64,000 nt of DNA, taken from positions 1 to 64,000 of the forward strand of contig NZ_JAEUAT010000010.1 of the NCBI RefSeq assembly GCF_019511525.1, in the 5' to 3' direction. This DNA is from Rhizobium cauense (lineage in GTDB: Bacteria; Pseudomonadota; Alphaproteobacteria; Rhizobiales; Rhizobiaceae). The notes below the pieces were generated by a model that saw only the letters and a program-made list of their open reading frames with translations, was not told the origin of the DNA and made no database searches. Both the position numbers and the translations under genes were made by a program. Positions 25,267-32,279 of this stretch are shown here, in pieces (the stretch's first letter is position 1; every line of letters starts with the position of its first letter).

Positions 25267-26511
25267 ATGGATATTCGCAGCAACGTATTGCGGCAATTGA
25301 AGGGGCGTCGTGAAGGCTTCAGTCTGGAGCAGCCTTTCTATATCGACGAAGATTACTTCAAGCTCGATATGGAGATGATCTATTACCGCGATTGGCTTTT
25401 CATGGGCCATGACTGCGAACTGCCAAAGGCCGGCGCTTATTTCACGGTCCAGATCGGCGACTATCCGGTTGTCATCGTCCGTGGTCGCGACAACGTCATC
25501 CGCGCCTTCCACAACAGCTGTCGCCATCGCGGCTCGCGTGTTTGCACCAAGGAGCACGGCTCCTCGGTTCGCCTCGTCTGCCCGTACCACCAGTGGGCCT
25601 ACGATCTCGACGGCAAGCTCGCTTTCGCCCGCCACATGGGCGATGATTTCGACAAGAGCGGTTACAGCCTGAAGCCGGTGCATTGCGAGAGCTTCGGCGG
25701 CTATATCTTCATCTGTCTTGCCCAGAACGCGCCGGACTTTCAGCCGATCCGCGACATGGTGGCGCCTTACATGCTGCCCCATCGCTTGAGCGAGGCGAAG
25801 GTCGCCTTCCAGAGCACCATCATTGAGAAGGGCAACTGGAAGCTCGTCTGGGAGAACAACCGCGAGTGCTATCACTGCGCGGCAAACCATCCCGAGCTCT
25901 GCCGCACTTACCCGGAAGCCCCGAGCGTCACGGGTACAGATGGCGGTGCCGACGATCCGGAGATATCAGGTCACTGGGCGCGCTGCGAGGCCGCCGGACT
26001 GCCGAGCAAGTTTCAGATCTCGCCGGATGGCCAGTTCCGCACGGCCCGCATGCCGTTGATCGAGGACGCCGAGAGCTACACCATGTCCGGCAAGCGCGCC
26101 GTCAAGCGGTCGCTGTCCGACGACGTGACGATCGACCGCATCGGCACGATGCTGCTCTTCCATTACCCGACGACCTGGAACCACATTCTCGGCGACCATG
26201 CGATCTCCTTCCGCGTACTGCCGCTCAGCGCCAACGAAACGGCGGTCACGACGAAGTGGCTTGTGCACAAGGATGCCGTCGAGGGCGTTGATTACGACCT
26301 GACCGAACTCACGCACGTCTGGACGGAAACCAACGATCAGGACCGCCGCATCGTCGAGGAAAATGCCTTCGGCATCCACTCGCCGGCATACGAGCCCGGC
26401 CCTTATTCGATGCTGCACGAAGGCGGCGTCATGCAGTTCCTCGAATGGTACTCGAACTTCATGGTCAATCGCCTGCAAGGCGATCAGGCAAAGCTCTCCG
26501 TTGTCGCCTGA
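25267..26511 (+). CDS. Rieske non-heme iron oxygenase alpha subunit, GbcA/stachydrine-demethylase type
   Basis: A 414-residue ring-hydroxylating-type oxygenase. The Rieske [2Fe-2S] ligands are C85-x-H87 in CRHRGSRVC and C105-x2-H108 in CPYHQW. The bridging acidic residue and mononuclear iron ligands lie in ENNRECYHCAANH (E200, H203, H208). The sequence most resembles enzymes that N-demethylate quaternary amines such as glycine betaine or proline betaine. Substrate assignment is inference. The ATG at 25267 is preceded by GAGGA; an in-frame GTG two codons earlier is less likely. The ferredoxin reductase normally paired with such enzymes is absent nearby. A hairpin terminator follows. Confidence 0.9.
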   Translation: MDIRSNVLRQLKGRREGFSLEQPFYIDEDYFKLDMEMIYYRDWLFMGHDCELPKAGAYFTVQIGDYPVVIVRGRDNVIRAFHNSCRHRGSRVCTKEHGSSVRLVCPYHQWAYDLDGKLAFARHMGDDFDKSGYSLKPVHCESFGGYIFICLAQNAPDFQPIRDMVAPYMLPHRLSEAKVAFQSTIIEKGNWKLVWENNRECYHCAANHPELCRTYPEAPSVTGTDGGADDPEISGHWARCEAAGLPSKFQISPDGQFRTARMPLIEDAESYTMSGKRAVKRSLSDDVTIDRIGTMLLFHYPTTWNHILGDHAISFRVLPLSANETAVTTKWLVHKDAVEGVDYDLTELTHVWTETNDQDRRIVEENAFGIHSPAYEPGPYSMLHEGGVMQFLEWYSNFMVNRLQGDQAKLSVVA

Positions 26512-26545
26512 TCCAAGGAAGACTTCCTCCCGAGTGACCTCGTCT

Positions 26546-26569
26546 CCCCGAGAGGCGGGGTCTTTTTTT
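26546..26569 (+). terminator. rho-independent terminator after the Rieske gene
   Basis: CCCCG and CGGGG form a short GC stem with an AGAGG loop, followed by TCTTTTTTT. It lies just before the convergent GH25 gene, which ends at 26581. Confidence 0.8.
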
Positions 26570-26580
26570 GAACGGGCTGC

Positions 26581-27579
26581 TTAGAAGTCGCGCCGGGTGC
26601 GGACCACTTCGCCCTGCGGGATCGACGAGGTCACGATCGGATCGGACGCGGCCGGTGGAGCTGCTCTCGTCTCTTGGGCAGGTCTTCTGCGCGGTTCCAT
26701 CTCGATCTTGGCAAGGATGAGCGGCGGGTCGGGGGCGCGAGCGGGCAGGAGGTCGCCGCGGGCCCATACCTTGGCGAGTTCGGTACCGCTCATCGGCGCT
26801 ACATTGACGTCGATATCGGTCAGAGTGCCCGGAACGCGGTATGGGCAGCGGCGCTTGCTGCAATTCAGCCCCGACGAGAATTGCCACATCAGGTAGTTGT
26901 CCCAGTTTCCCATCGGAAACACGCCTTTCACCTCGGGCTTGTATCGCGCATACCAGATCGGCAGTCGTGCGAGCACCGGATAGTCGTTCCTGTAAGCGGC
27001 GATGTAGCGGGCCGTGTTGTGATTGGTGTAGAGAACCGGATAGCGCCCTGTCCGGACCCTGATGTGGCCCGCGAATATCTGCGCATCCTCGAGCGACATG
27101 AACTTTTGCGGATCAATGCCTTCCAGGTCGAGGATCATCATCTCGTCGTCCTGTGGATCGGCATAGTCCAGGAAATGGTTGGCCTGATCGACCGGGTTGC
27201 CTGGCCGCGCAAGGTGATAGGAGCCCCACAGCAGCCCTGCCGCTCTGGCAACGAGCCGCCGTGTCTGAAAGAGTTCGCGGCTGACAGCGTATTTGCGCCA
27301 CATCGTCTTGCAATGCGCGACCGTGTCCCCGGCGTGGTCGCCGATGCACGAGAAGCTTTCCGGTAGTCCATCCGAGGCCTTGGAGATGAAGGCGGCGATC
27401 CGCTTGTCGGAAAGCAGCGCCTTCCAGTCTATCGTGTTCAGCTCGTAGGCGTCTATGACGAGGGCGTTTCTGGGGTTCTTCCAGGGCAGGGTGTCCGTGG
27501 CCGCAACCTCGGGCGCAGTCCCCGCGACCAACGCCGGAACCATAAGGCGAAGCAGAAGATTTCTCCAGGATTGCTTCAT
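26581..27579 (-). CDS. secreted GH25-type muramidase (lysozyme)
   Basis: From the ATG at 27579 the protein has 332 residues, opening with a basic signal peptide (MKQSWRNLLLRLMVPALVAG, then an APEVAA cleavage region). The glycoside hydrolase family 25 fold is seen in VIDAYELNTIDWKALLSDKR, GSYHLARPGNPVDQANHFLDY, the catalytic-type MMILDLEGID, and WYARYKP plus NYLMWQFSSG. It is predicted to cleave peptidoglycan in the periplasm or outside. The Pro/Arg-rich C-terminal 50 residues look disordered. A perfect CtrA box lies 24-38 bases upstream of the start. The frame is open further upstream to 27657, but that extension lacks family character. Confidence 0.87.
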   Translation of the reverse strand: MKQSWRNLLLRLMVPALVAGTAPEVAATDTLPWKNPRNALVIDAYELNTIDWKALLSDKRIAAFISKASDGLPESFSCIGDHAGDTVAHCKTMWRKYAVSRELFQTRRLVARAAGLLWGSYHLARPGNPVDQANHFLDYADPQDDEMMILDLEGIDPQKFMSLEDAQIFAGHIRVRTGRYPVLYTNHNTARYIAAYRNDYPVLARLPIWYARYKPEVKGVFPMGNWDNYLMWQFSSGLNCSKRRCPYRVPGTLTDIDVNVAPMSGTELAKVWARGDLLPARAPDPPLILAKIEMEPRRRPAQETRAAPPAASDPIVTSSIPQGEVVRTRRDF

Positions 27580-27602
27580 GGAACGAGCGTGGGGAATGTC
27601 GG

Positions 27603-27617
27603 TTAATGTCCAGTTAA
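27603..27617. promoter_or_regulatory. perfect CtrA-type box upstream of GH25 muramidase
   Basis: TTAATGTCCAGTTAA matches TTAA-N7-TTAA exactly. It lies 24 bases upstream of the muramidase start (-), and 118 bases from the BA14K start (+). Confidence 0.6.
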
Positions 27618-27672
27618 TCCGTGATCGCTTAAGAACGGAAAGTCGCGACAACGGCATGAAAAATTGGCCATA

Positions 27673-27697
27673 GGAACGTTTTCACAGCCTTCGCGTT
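27673..27697 (+). promoter_or_regulatory. EcfG-type (general stress sigma) promoter for the BA14K gene
   Basis: GGAAC at 27673-27677 and CGTT at 27694-27697 are separated by exactly 16 bases, matching the alphaproteobacterial EcfG/RpoE2 consensus. Transcription would start near 27705, about 30 bases before the BA14K ATG at 27735. Confidence 0.7.
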
Positions 27698-27734
27698 ATC
27701 GTCCGCGCTTATTCCAACTGGGAATGGAGATTCC

Positions 27735-28274
27735 ATGACTGGATTTTTCAAGAAGATTGCGATCGCCGCCATTTCAATTGCAGCGCTTTCGAGCAGCTTT
27801 GTGACGTCTCAGGCAATGCAGATGCCGGCGCTGCCGCATGTCGAGAACTCCGGCGATATCCAGGGCGTGCAATATTGCCGCGGCCCGTATTGCGGGCCGG
27901 GATATCGCCCGGGCTACCGACCTGGCTACCGGCCCGGCTACCGGCCTGGCTATTATCCGGGCTATCGCCCGCCGGCCTACCGCCCTGCCTACCGTCAGGG
28001 CTGGTATGGGGGCTATCGCGGCTATCCCTACTATCGCAGTGGTTATCGCTACTACGACGGATACTGGTTCCCTCTCGCTGCCTTCGGCGCTGGCGCCATC
28101 ATCGGCGGCGCAATCGCTTCGCAGCCGACCTACGTGGCGCCTCCTCCGGCGGCTCCCCTTGGATCGGGTCATGTTGCCTGGTGCCAGTCGCGCTATCGCT
28201 CGTACCGCGTCTACGACAACACTTTCCAGCCGTACAACGGTCCGCGCCAGCAGTGCGTTTCGCCGTACTACTGA
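27735..28274 (+). CDS. BA14K family secreted protein with Gly/Tyr/Pro/Arg repeats
   Basis: A 179-residue protein with a signal peptide (about 1-27). A low-complexity region follows with PGYR-type tetrad repeats at about 55-75 and a Tyr/Gly-rich continuation to about 110. A hydrophobic Gly-rich segment (AAFGAGAIIGGAIAS) comes next, and then the BA14K domain (HVAWCQSRYRSYRVYDNTF, then the Cys of RQQCVSPY). The family was named from a Brucella immunoreactive protein. It is a surface or periplasmic protein of unknown biochemical role. The EcfG-type promoter predicts induction by general stress. Confidence 0.9.
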   Translation: MTGFFKKIAIAAISIAALSSSFVTSQAMQMPALPHVENSGDIQGVQYCRGPYCGPGYRPGYRPGYRPGYRPGYYPGYRPPAYRPAYRQGWYGGYRGYPYYRSGYRYYDGYWFPLAAFGAGAIIGGAIASQPTYVAPPPAAPLGSGHVAWCQSRYRSYRVYDNTFQPYNGPRQQCVSPYY

Positions 28275-28295
28275 GTGAAGGTTGATCGCTTCAAG

Positions 28296-28323
28296 AGGCC
28301 CGGCAGCGATGCCGGGCCTTTTC
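28296..28323. terminator. rho-independent terminator between convergent genes
   Basis: AGGCCCGGCA (28296-28305) pairs perfectly with TGCCGGGCCT (28310-28319) around GCGA, followed by a T run. It ends the BA14K gene (+) and abuts the end of the CorA-like gene (-, ends at 28326). Confidence 0.88.
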
Positions 28324-28325
28324 AT

Positions 28326-29372
28326 TTAAAGGATGTTGACGCGCTTGAGCAGCCACCATGCCAACAGAATCGAAGCGATGATAATGGCGAACGCGTATTC
28401 CGTCCCACCGCTGCCGCTGCCTTCGGCAAATGGCAGGTTCGTCGTGTTCATCCCGAAGAAACCCGTCACCAGCGTCGGCGGCAGCAGGAAGGCCGTCATG
28501 ATCGACAGAATGTAGAGGTGCCGGTTCGTCTCGGAGGATAGCTTCGAGTCGATTTCTTCATGCAGCAGGCGCGCGCGGTCCTGCAGGGCATAAATATCGT
28601 GATCGACCGTTTCGAGGCGGCTTGTGAGCCGTCCCGCGACGTCCTCGAAGCCGAAAGGCATTTCGTCGTCGTGCGAGGCAGCTGCCCGCCGCATCAGGGC
28701 GAGAACCGTTCTCAGGTGCCTGTGTAGTCTGACGACTGTGCGCCGGACAGGTGCCAGGCGTCGGCGTTCGTCACGTGGCGTGTTGTCGTAAACGAAGTCC
28801 TCGATGATGTTGAGCTCGTCGGTCATCTCCATAACGATCGAGAGCAGCGTGCGCTGGAATTCGATGACAAGGGTTTCGAACAGATCGACGGGACGTTCAA
28901 ATTTAGTCGGGTTCTTCTCGACGAGTGCCCGCGCGCGCTCGATGCTTCGTAGCGGTTGCAGCCGCGTCGTGATGATGAAACCATCGGATATCGCAAAGTG
29001 CAGCCAGCCAAGATCGGCCGTCTCGTGATCGAACTCGCGCTGACAATCGACAAGCGTGCCGTAAAGCATCTGCTCGTCCACGGTAATCGCGGCATGCGTG
29101 TCGCGCGTGATCAAGGCGGCCTTGGCATCGTCGTTCAAGCCCTCGATGCTATCGAGTAGGGCGGGAACGCGGGCATCGGCAAGGTTGAGATGCAGCCAGT
29201 AGAAGCCGCCGCCGTTTGTGAGTTCGCTCTGCGGCGCGCTATTCGGGAGACGCATGGCCTTGCCGCCTTCGGGCGGAAAGCGATAGGCCCACACGAGTCC
29301 CGGTATGTTGGCGGGCAAAGTATCCATTGGTGCGCCGGTCCTCTTGCGATGGCGGTCTGTGTCCTTAGACAT
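28326..29372 (-). CDS. CorA-family divalent metal transporter, ZntB-like
   Basis: A 348-residue protein with a long cytoplasmic alpha/beta and helical domain, then two C-terminal membrane helices (about 288-308 and 325-343). The CorA-signature GMN tripeptide lies in TGFFGMNTTNLPF, just after the first helix. The overall sequence (GFYWLHLNLADARVPALLDS, DGFIITTRLQPLRSIERAR) is closer to the ZntB branch, which moves Zn2+, than to Mg2+-transporting CorA. The direction of transport cannot be read from sequence. It is divergent from the acyl-CoA dehydrogenase gene. Confidence 0.9.
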   Translation of the reverse strand: MSKDTDRHRKRTGAPMDTLPANIPGLVWAYRFPPEGGKAMRLPNSAPQSELTNGGGFYWLHLNLADARVPALLDSIEGLNDDAKAALITRDTHAAITVDEQMLYGTLVDCQREFDHETADLGWLHFAISDGFIITTRLQPLRSIERARALVEKNPTKFERPVDLFETLVIEFQRTLLSIVMEMTDELNIIEDFVYDNTPRDERRRLAPVRRTVVRLHRHLRTVLALMRRAAASHDDEMPFGFEDVAGRLTSRLETVDHDIYALQDRARLLHEEIDSKLSSETNRHLYILSIMTAFLLPPTLVTGFFGMNTTNLPFAEGSGSGGTEYAFAIIIASILLAWWLLKRVNIL

Positions 29373-29423
29373 TCTCTATGACGGTTGTTTGTGCAAGTGC
29401 TCAATAGCGCAGACATTCCTTAC

Positions 29424-29445
29424 TTCCCGCGCACAGACGCGGGAA
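29424..29445. promoter_or_regulatory. 8-bp perfect inverted repeat in divergent region
   Basis: TTCCCGCG (29424-29431) and CGCGGGAA (29438-29445) flank a 6-base loop between the ZntB-like gene and the acyl-CoA dehydrogenase gene. No T tract follows on the plus strand, so it is either an operator or an RNA hairpin in one of the two leaders. Confidence 0.4.
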
Positions 29446-29454
29446 AGTTTGAAA

Positions 29455-29470
29455 TTGACGTTTACGTAAA
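29455..29470 (+). promoter_or_regulatory. 16-bp near-palindromic operator upstream of the acyl-CoA dehydrogenase operon
   Basis: TTGACGTTTACGTAAA has the symmetric form TTKACGT-NN-ACGTMAA, and its first six bases also read as a sigma-70 -35 element. MerR-family regulators of fatty-acid and branched-chain amino-acid catabolism (LiuR type) use sites of this general form as I recall them. The site lies 74 bases before the start codon. Confidence 0.5.
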
Positions 29471-29543
29471 AATCAATTAGCTCTGCCGTCGGAGAGGTCA
29501 AAGGGCGTTTCGCTCGGCGGCCAGGGATGCGAGGAGATCACTG

Positions 29544-31322
29544 ATGTACAAGGCGCCCGTCGAAGAGATTTCGTTTACGCTGAAGCACGTGGCTGGCTTG
29601 GGCAGTGCAATCGAGGCCGGTTTGCTGGGTGATCTCGGCGAAGATCTCGTTGACGCGATCCTTCACGAAGCGGGACGGTTCGCCACGGATGAAGTGGCTC
29701 CGCTGGCCGAAATCGGCGACCGCCAGGGGTCGCGCCTGGTGGATGGCAAGGTGGTGACCCCAGACGGTTGGCGCAATCTCTACCAAGACTGGATCGCCGG
29801 CGGCTGGAACGGCCTGACCGCACCTGAGGAGTTCGGCGGACAGGCGCTGCCGCACATGCTGAATGTCGCGGCGCTCGAGATGTGGAACTCCGGTTCGATG
29901 GCATTCGCGCTCTGCCCGACGCTCACTATGGGCGCGATCGAGGCGATCAACAACCACGCTTCGGACGAACTCAAGCACACGTATCTCGCAAAACTCGTCT
30001 CCGGTGAATGGACCGGGACGATGAACCTGACGGAGCCGCATGCCGGCTCCGACCTTGGTGTCCTCAAGACGCGGGCCGAACGCCGCGACGACGGCACTTA
30101 TCGCATCTTCGGCCAGAAGATCTTCATCACATGGGGCGAACACGACGCCGCCGATAACATCGTTCACCTCGTGCTCGCCCGCCTGCCGGATGCGCCAGCC
30201 GGAACTCGCGGCATCTCCCTGTTTCTGGTGCCTAAATTCCTCGTCAATCCGGATGGATCCCTCGGCGCCCGCAACGATCTCTTCGCACATTCCCTGGAAC
30301 ACAAGCTCGGCATCCACGGCTCACCGACTTGCACGATGATTTATGGGGATGGCAAGTTTGGCGGGGAGAAGGGGGCGATCGGCTGGCTGATCGGCGAAGA
30401 GAACAAGGGCCTCGCCTGCATGTTCACGATGATGAACAACGCCCGCCTTGCGGTCGGCATGCAGGGCGTGGCGATTGCCGAGGCGGCGACGCAGAAGGCG
30501 ATCGCCTATGCCAAGGAGCGCACCCAGGGCAAGGCGCCCGGCTGGACGGGCGCCGGCATGAGCCCGATCATCGAACATCCCGACGTTACCCGCATGCTGC
30601 TGACGATGAAGGCGCTGACCCAAGGCGCCCGCGCGATTTCCTATGCCTGCGCCCACGCCATCGACATGTCGCATCGCGCGACCGAAGACAACAAGCATTG
30701 GCAGGAACGCGCTGCGCTGCTGACGCCGATCGCCAAGTCCTTTTCCACCGATGTCGGCGTTGACGTCGCCTCGCTCGGCATTCAGGTGCATGGCGGCATG
30801 GGCTTCATCGAAGAAACGGGTGCCGCGCGCTACCTGCGTGATGCGCGTATCGCGCCGATCTACGAGGGGACGAATGGCATTCAGGCTATCGATCTCGTCA
30901 CCCGCAAGCTGACGCTTTCGGACGGCGAACAGGTGCATGGCTTCATCGGCGAGCTCAAGCAAATTGCCGATCAGGTTCGCCACTCCAATCTGGACGGGTT
31001 TGGTGCGACCGCGAACCGCCTCGACGCGGCCATAACCGACCTCGGCGAAGCGACGGACTGGTTGCTGGCGCAGCTGCGTGACGGCAAGGCAGTCGAGGCT
31101 TTGGCCGGTGCAACACCCTATCAGCGTCTCTTTGGCCTTGTCCTCACCGGTTGCTATCTTGCCAAGGGCGGGCTCGCGCAGGCGCCTGATGGTGGCTCTG
31201 AGAGACGCATTGCGGTCTGCCGCTTTGCCGCAGAAAACCTTCTTTCCGAGGTTGCTGCGCTAAAGGATAGCGTCATCAGCGGTGCTGCGAGCCTTGCCGC
31301 CGCGAAAATCGTTCTTGCTTGA
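29544..31322 (+). CDS. acyl-CoA dehydrogenase (long, DmdC-like type)
   Basis: A 592-residue FAD enzyme that introduces the alpha-beta double bond in acyl-CoA thioesters. It is about 200 residues longer than classical acyl-CoA dehydrogenases and has the extra C-terminal domain of the 3-methylmercaptopropionyl-CoA dehydrogenase-like branch. Key segments are MNLTEPHAGSDLGVLKTRAE (about 162-181), LFLVPKFLVNPDGS, the catalytic-loop region with IQVHGGMGFIEETGAARYLRD (about 413-433) and IAPIYEGTNGIQAIDL. GAGGAGA precedes the ATG. The crotonase gene follows 9 bp downstream, so the two form an operon for two successive beta-oxidation-type steps. The actual acyl substrate is not predictable. Confidence 0.94.
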   Translation: MYKAPVEEISFTLKHVAGLGSAIEAGLLGDLGEDLVDAILHEAGRFATDEVAPLAEIGDRQGSRLVDGKVVTPDGWRNLYQDWIAGGWNGLTAPEEFGGQALPHMLNVAALEMWNSGSMAFALCPTLTMGAIEAINNHASDELKHTYLAKLVSGEWTGTMNLTEPHAGSDLGVLKTRAERRDDGTYRIFGQKIFITWGEHDAADNIVHLVLARLPDAPAGTRGISLFLVPKFLVNPDGSLGARNDLFAHSLEHKLGIHGSPTCTMIYGDGKFGGEKGAIGWLIGEENKGLACMFTMMNNARLAVGMQGVAIAEAATQKAIAYAKERTQGKAPGWTGAGMSPIIEHPDVTRMLLTMKALTQGARAISYACAHAIDMSHRATEDNKHWQERAALLTPIAKSFSTDVGVDVASLGIQVHGGMGFIEETGAARYLRDARIAPIYEGTNGIQAIDLVTRKLTLSDGEQVHGFIGELKQIADQVRHSNLDGFGATANRLDAAITDLGEATDWLLAQLRDGKAVEALAGATPYQRLFGLVLTGCYLAKGGLAQAPDGGSERRIAVCRFAAENLLSEVAALKDSVISGAASLAAAKIVLA

Positions 31323-31331
31323 GGAGCCATC

Positions 31332-32084
31332 ATGACAGAGCAGGTCATCGTCGAGCAGAATGCAGCACACCCTGGCATCCAGATCATCCGCTTCAACAGG
31401 CCGGAGAAGAAGAACGCCATCACCCGCGCCATGTATCGGACGATGGCGGACGCGCTGACTGCGGCCAATGGCGACACCGCGATCCGTGCAACGGCTTTTC
31501 TCGGCACGGAAGGCTGCTTCTCCGCCGGCAACGACCTTGGCGATTTCCTCGCCGCCGCCATGGGTGGCGCCATGCCTCGGGAGATCATCGAGTTTCTCTA
31601 TGCGCTGGTCCGCTCCGAAAAGCCGATCGTGTCAGGCGTCGACGGGCTTGCCATCGGGATCGGAACCACGATGCATTTGCATTGCGACCTGACTATCGCC
31701 TCCGCGCGCAGCCAGTTCCGCACACCGTTCGTCGATCTTGCCCTCGTCCCGGAAGCGGCGTCCAGCCTGCTTGCGCCACGCATCATGGGACAGCAGCGCG
31801 CTTTCGCGCTGCTTGCCGCAGGCGAGGGCTTTTCAGGCGAGGAGGCGCGAGAGGCCGGGCTCGTCTGGAAGGTCTGCGCGCCCGACGAAGTCGAAGCCAC
31901 GACCCTCGCCACCGCAAACAAGCTTGCGGCAAAGCCGCCCGAAGCGCTGAAGATCGCGCGCAGTTTGATCCGCGGCGACCGCGATGAGATCATTGCCCGC
32001 ATCGACGAGGAAGCTCGCCACTTCTCCGATCGCCTGCACAGCGCCGAAGCACGGGCGGCTTTCGAGGCTTTCATGCGGCGCTGA
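31332..32084 (+). CDS. enoyl-CoA hydratase/isomerase (crotonase family)
   Basis: A 250-residue crotonase-fold protein that would hydrate or isomerise the enoyl-CoA made by the preceding dehydrogenase. The opening RFNRPEKKNAITRAMYR is typical. The first oxyanion-hole region is GTEGCFSAGNDLGDF (about 54-68), and the second is VSGVDGLAIGIGTTMHLHCD (about 99-118). The Glu of VPEAASS (about 137-143) aligns with a catalytic acid position. Specificity between hydratase and isomerase is unresolved. GAGGAG precedes the ATG. Confidence 0.9.
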   Translation: MTEQVIVEQNAAHPGIQIIRFNRPEKKNAITRAMYRTMADALTAANGDTAIRATAFLGTEGCFSAGNDLGDFLAAAMGGAMPREIIEFLYALVRSEKPIVSGVDGLAIGIGTTMHLHCDLTIASARSQFRTPFVDLALVPEAASSLLAPRIMGQQRAFALLAAGEGFSGEEAREAGLVWKVCAPDEVEATTLATANKLAAKPPEALKIARSLIRGDRDEIIARIDEEARHFSDRLHSAEARAAFEAFMRR

Positions 32085-32113
32085 CGACGGAAAAGTTTGA
32101 GTTTCGTCAAATT

Positions 32114-32128
32114 TTAAGCATGTCTTAA
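32114..32128. promoter_or_regulatory. perfect CtrA-type box upstream of chemoreceptor
   Basis: TTAAGCATGTCTTAA matches TTAA-N7-TTAA exactly. It is 30 bases past the crotonase stop and about 150 bases before the start of the next chemoreceptor gene. Confidence 0.6.
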
Positions 32129-32279
32129 ATACCCCTCTAATATTAGGGTCATGACACCGCGCCGATGTCGCGGTCGTCCGGGCGCATGAGGCGCTTTGTC
32201 CAGTTTTGCCCATAGCCTGCGCATCGAGCAGCCCGCGTCTCGTCAAGTACGGCGCGGACCGCTCACGAAAGGGAAATCA

